A stretch of DNA of 5,394 bases from an uncultured Fibrobacter sp. (lineage in GTDB: Bacteria > Fibrobacterota > Fibrobacteria > Fibrobacterales > Fibrobacteraceae). Position 1 is the stretch's first letter. Each line of letters begins with the position of its first letter. Of this stretch, positions 4,392 through 5,394 are shown one piece after another. The position numbers and the translations under genes were made by a program. The stretch covers positions 1-5,394 of the forward strand of contig CAMZFJ010000167.1 of NCBI GenBank assembly GCA_947306025.1, written 5' to 3'. Below the pieces are notes generated by a model, which worked only from the letters and a program-made list of their open reading frames with translations, was not told the DNA's origin and did no database searches.

Positions 4392-5394
4392 CTACAAATC
4401 ATCTTCTAATTCACTGTAATCAAAATCGGGCTTATTATAGGAACGCATAGGCCCAGGATGTACTCGAGGAGGACTCAATGTAAAGCCTGCCTCATCCAAA
4501 ATACGCTTGCGGTTAGATTCAAAGCGATCACTCTCGATTACCCTCTGCATAAACGTTGCGTAATCTTCAATAACCTTGTAAACCTTGTCGAAAGTCGAGC
4601 GAAATGCTTTACGCTTGCTTTCCACACGCGGCGTCGGTAACTGGTTTGCAAGATCCAAGGCAAAAACTTGGACGGAGTCGAGCTGGCTCTGCATTGCATC
4701 ATAAGCCAGACGAGCGCTATCACGAGAAGCTACGGACACAAACGGCTGTTCCGTGAGCTTTTCAGTCTGAATCAAGGCGTCGAAAGCGTTCTTGTAATCT
4801 TTCTTCATGAAGTAGCCGTAACCGACCACGAGATAAGCTTCGGGCACGGAGAAGGACTCCGGAAGGTTAGAGATAATCCACTTGGCATACTTGATAGCTT
4901 CATCCGGCTTATGGACTTTGAGGAATGCCCATGTAATACCGAGCATAGCTTCGTCGAACACCGGAGATTCCTTTTGAACTTGACCATAAATCTGAGCGGC
5001 GGCTGCGATGTCCGGCTTTTCAGCAGAGAAGATGATGTGGCCGAGCTTGACCTTGGCGGCATTTTGGATGTCGCGTTCGGATTTGTTGGAAATCGGCTGT
5101 TCCGTAATAGCGCGAAAGCAGTTTTCGGCTTCGTCGAATTTGTAGAGACGGCTGTAAGCGATACCCATGGTATAGCGGGCGTAGAGGTAGTTCGCATTAC
5201 CCGGAAGGATGGAAGCGTGCAAGTCAATGGATTCCTGATAGAGGCCCTGTTCGAGCTTAATCTGGCCGGCAACGTAGTCGGCGTCAGCCTTCGCATCGCT
5301 TTTGCCGAACTTCTGGGCGAAAATCTGGTACTTGTTCAAAGCTTCCGTGTACTTGCCTTCCTTATAGTCGATGTTCATCAACTGGAAGTGGTAC
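4392..5394 (-). CDS. Tetratricopeptide-repeat protein, N-terminus beyond the right edge
   Basis: The visible 333 residues end at TAG (4392-4394), and the frame is open through the right edge. The ATG at 5378-5376, and the TTG before it, are internal because repeat-like sequence (YHFQLMNIDYKEGKYTEAL) continues to the edge. About six helix-pair repeats of TPR type can be seen over the first 210 visible residues. They include YKEGKYTEALNKYQIF, LEQGLYQESIDLH, MGIAYSRLYKFDEAENCF, a looser one near 110-140, ITWAFLKVHKPDEAIKYAKW and YGYFMKKDYKNAFDALIQ. A long helical, charged region follows (about 215-300). The end is a short Pro- and acid-rich tail (SPPRVHPGPMRSYN, then an acidic ELEDDL terminus) that looks disordered. 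TPR arrays are protein-binding scaffolds; which partner this one binds cannot be told. Export or membrane attachment would be decided by the missing N-terminus. Codon use resembles topB more than the AT-rich genes between them. Confidence 0.88.
   Translation of the reverse strand, partial: YHFQLMNIDYKEGKYTEALNKYQIFAQKFGKSDAKADADYVAGQIKLEQGLYQESIDLHASILPGNANYLYARYTMGIAYSRLYKFDEAENCFRAITEQPISNKSERDIQNAAKVKLGHIIFSAEKPDIAAAAQIYGQVQKESPVFDEAMLGITWAFLKVHKPDEAIKYAKWIISNLPESFSVPEAYLVVGYGYFMKKDYKNAFDALIQTEKLTEQPFVSVASRDSARLAYDAMQSQLDSVQVFALDLANQLPTPRVESKRKAFRSTFDKVYKVIEDYATFMQRVIESDRFESNRKRILDEAGFTLSPPRVHPGPMRSYNKPDFDYSELEDDL

Noticed and set aside
4458..5296. Open frames of 60-163 codons in other registers of the TPR gene region
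   Set aside because: They are antisense or out-of-frame readings of clear TPR repeats and show no domain of their own.

Overview
The window looks like a chromosomal segment of a diderm bacterium. The best guess is a Fibrobacter-like organism (Fibrobacterota). That guess rests on the divergent DNA topoisomerase III carrying a CGTCTCT heptamer array, the SEAQAKSKDL-type dispersed repeat, the lipoprotein and the TPR protein. I could not run a search, so the assignment is tentative.

Layout. Positions 1-2300 (minus strand) hold most of topB, a type IA topoisomerase, whose C-terminus runs off the left edge. Positions 4392-5394 (minus strand) hold the C-terminal part of a tetratricopeptide-repeat protein whose N-terminus lies beyond the right edge. 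Between these two genes of ordinary, more GC-balanced composition lies a visibly AT-richer block on the opposite strand. It contains a cysteine-rich lipoprotein of no recognised family (2658-3722), a noncoding stretch with several repeats and palindromes (3723-4082), and a 64-residue protein (4083-4277) followed by an intrinsic terminator (4307-4334). The tail of the small protein resembles the C-terminal helical segment of Rpn/PD-(D/E)XK 'transposase' nucleases.

How the parts relate. topB and the TPR gene are probably resident genes. The plus-strand lipoprotein and small protein look like a lineage-specific or acquired insertion, each with its own promoter and ribosome-binding site, so they need not form an operon. 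The most unusual features are the repeats inside the topB reading frame. One is a 39-bp dispersed-repeat-like element read as VILSEAQAKSKDL, another is a 7-bp tandem array, and a third is a second short copy of that heptamer. All sit in variable parts of the enzyme and leave the frame open. The regulatory region before the small protein is also dense. It holds a perfect 19-nt palindrome, a perfect TTGACA box, a 15-bp tandem duplication over the -10 position, and two overlapping 8-bp palindromes. No tRNA, rRNA, CRISPR array or complete insertion sequence was seen.
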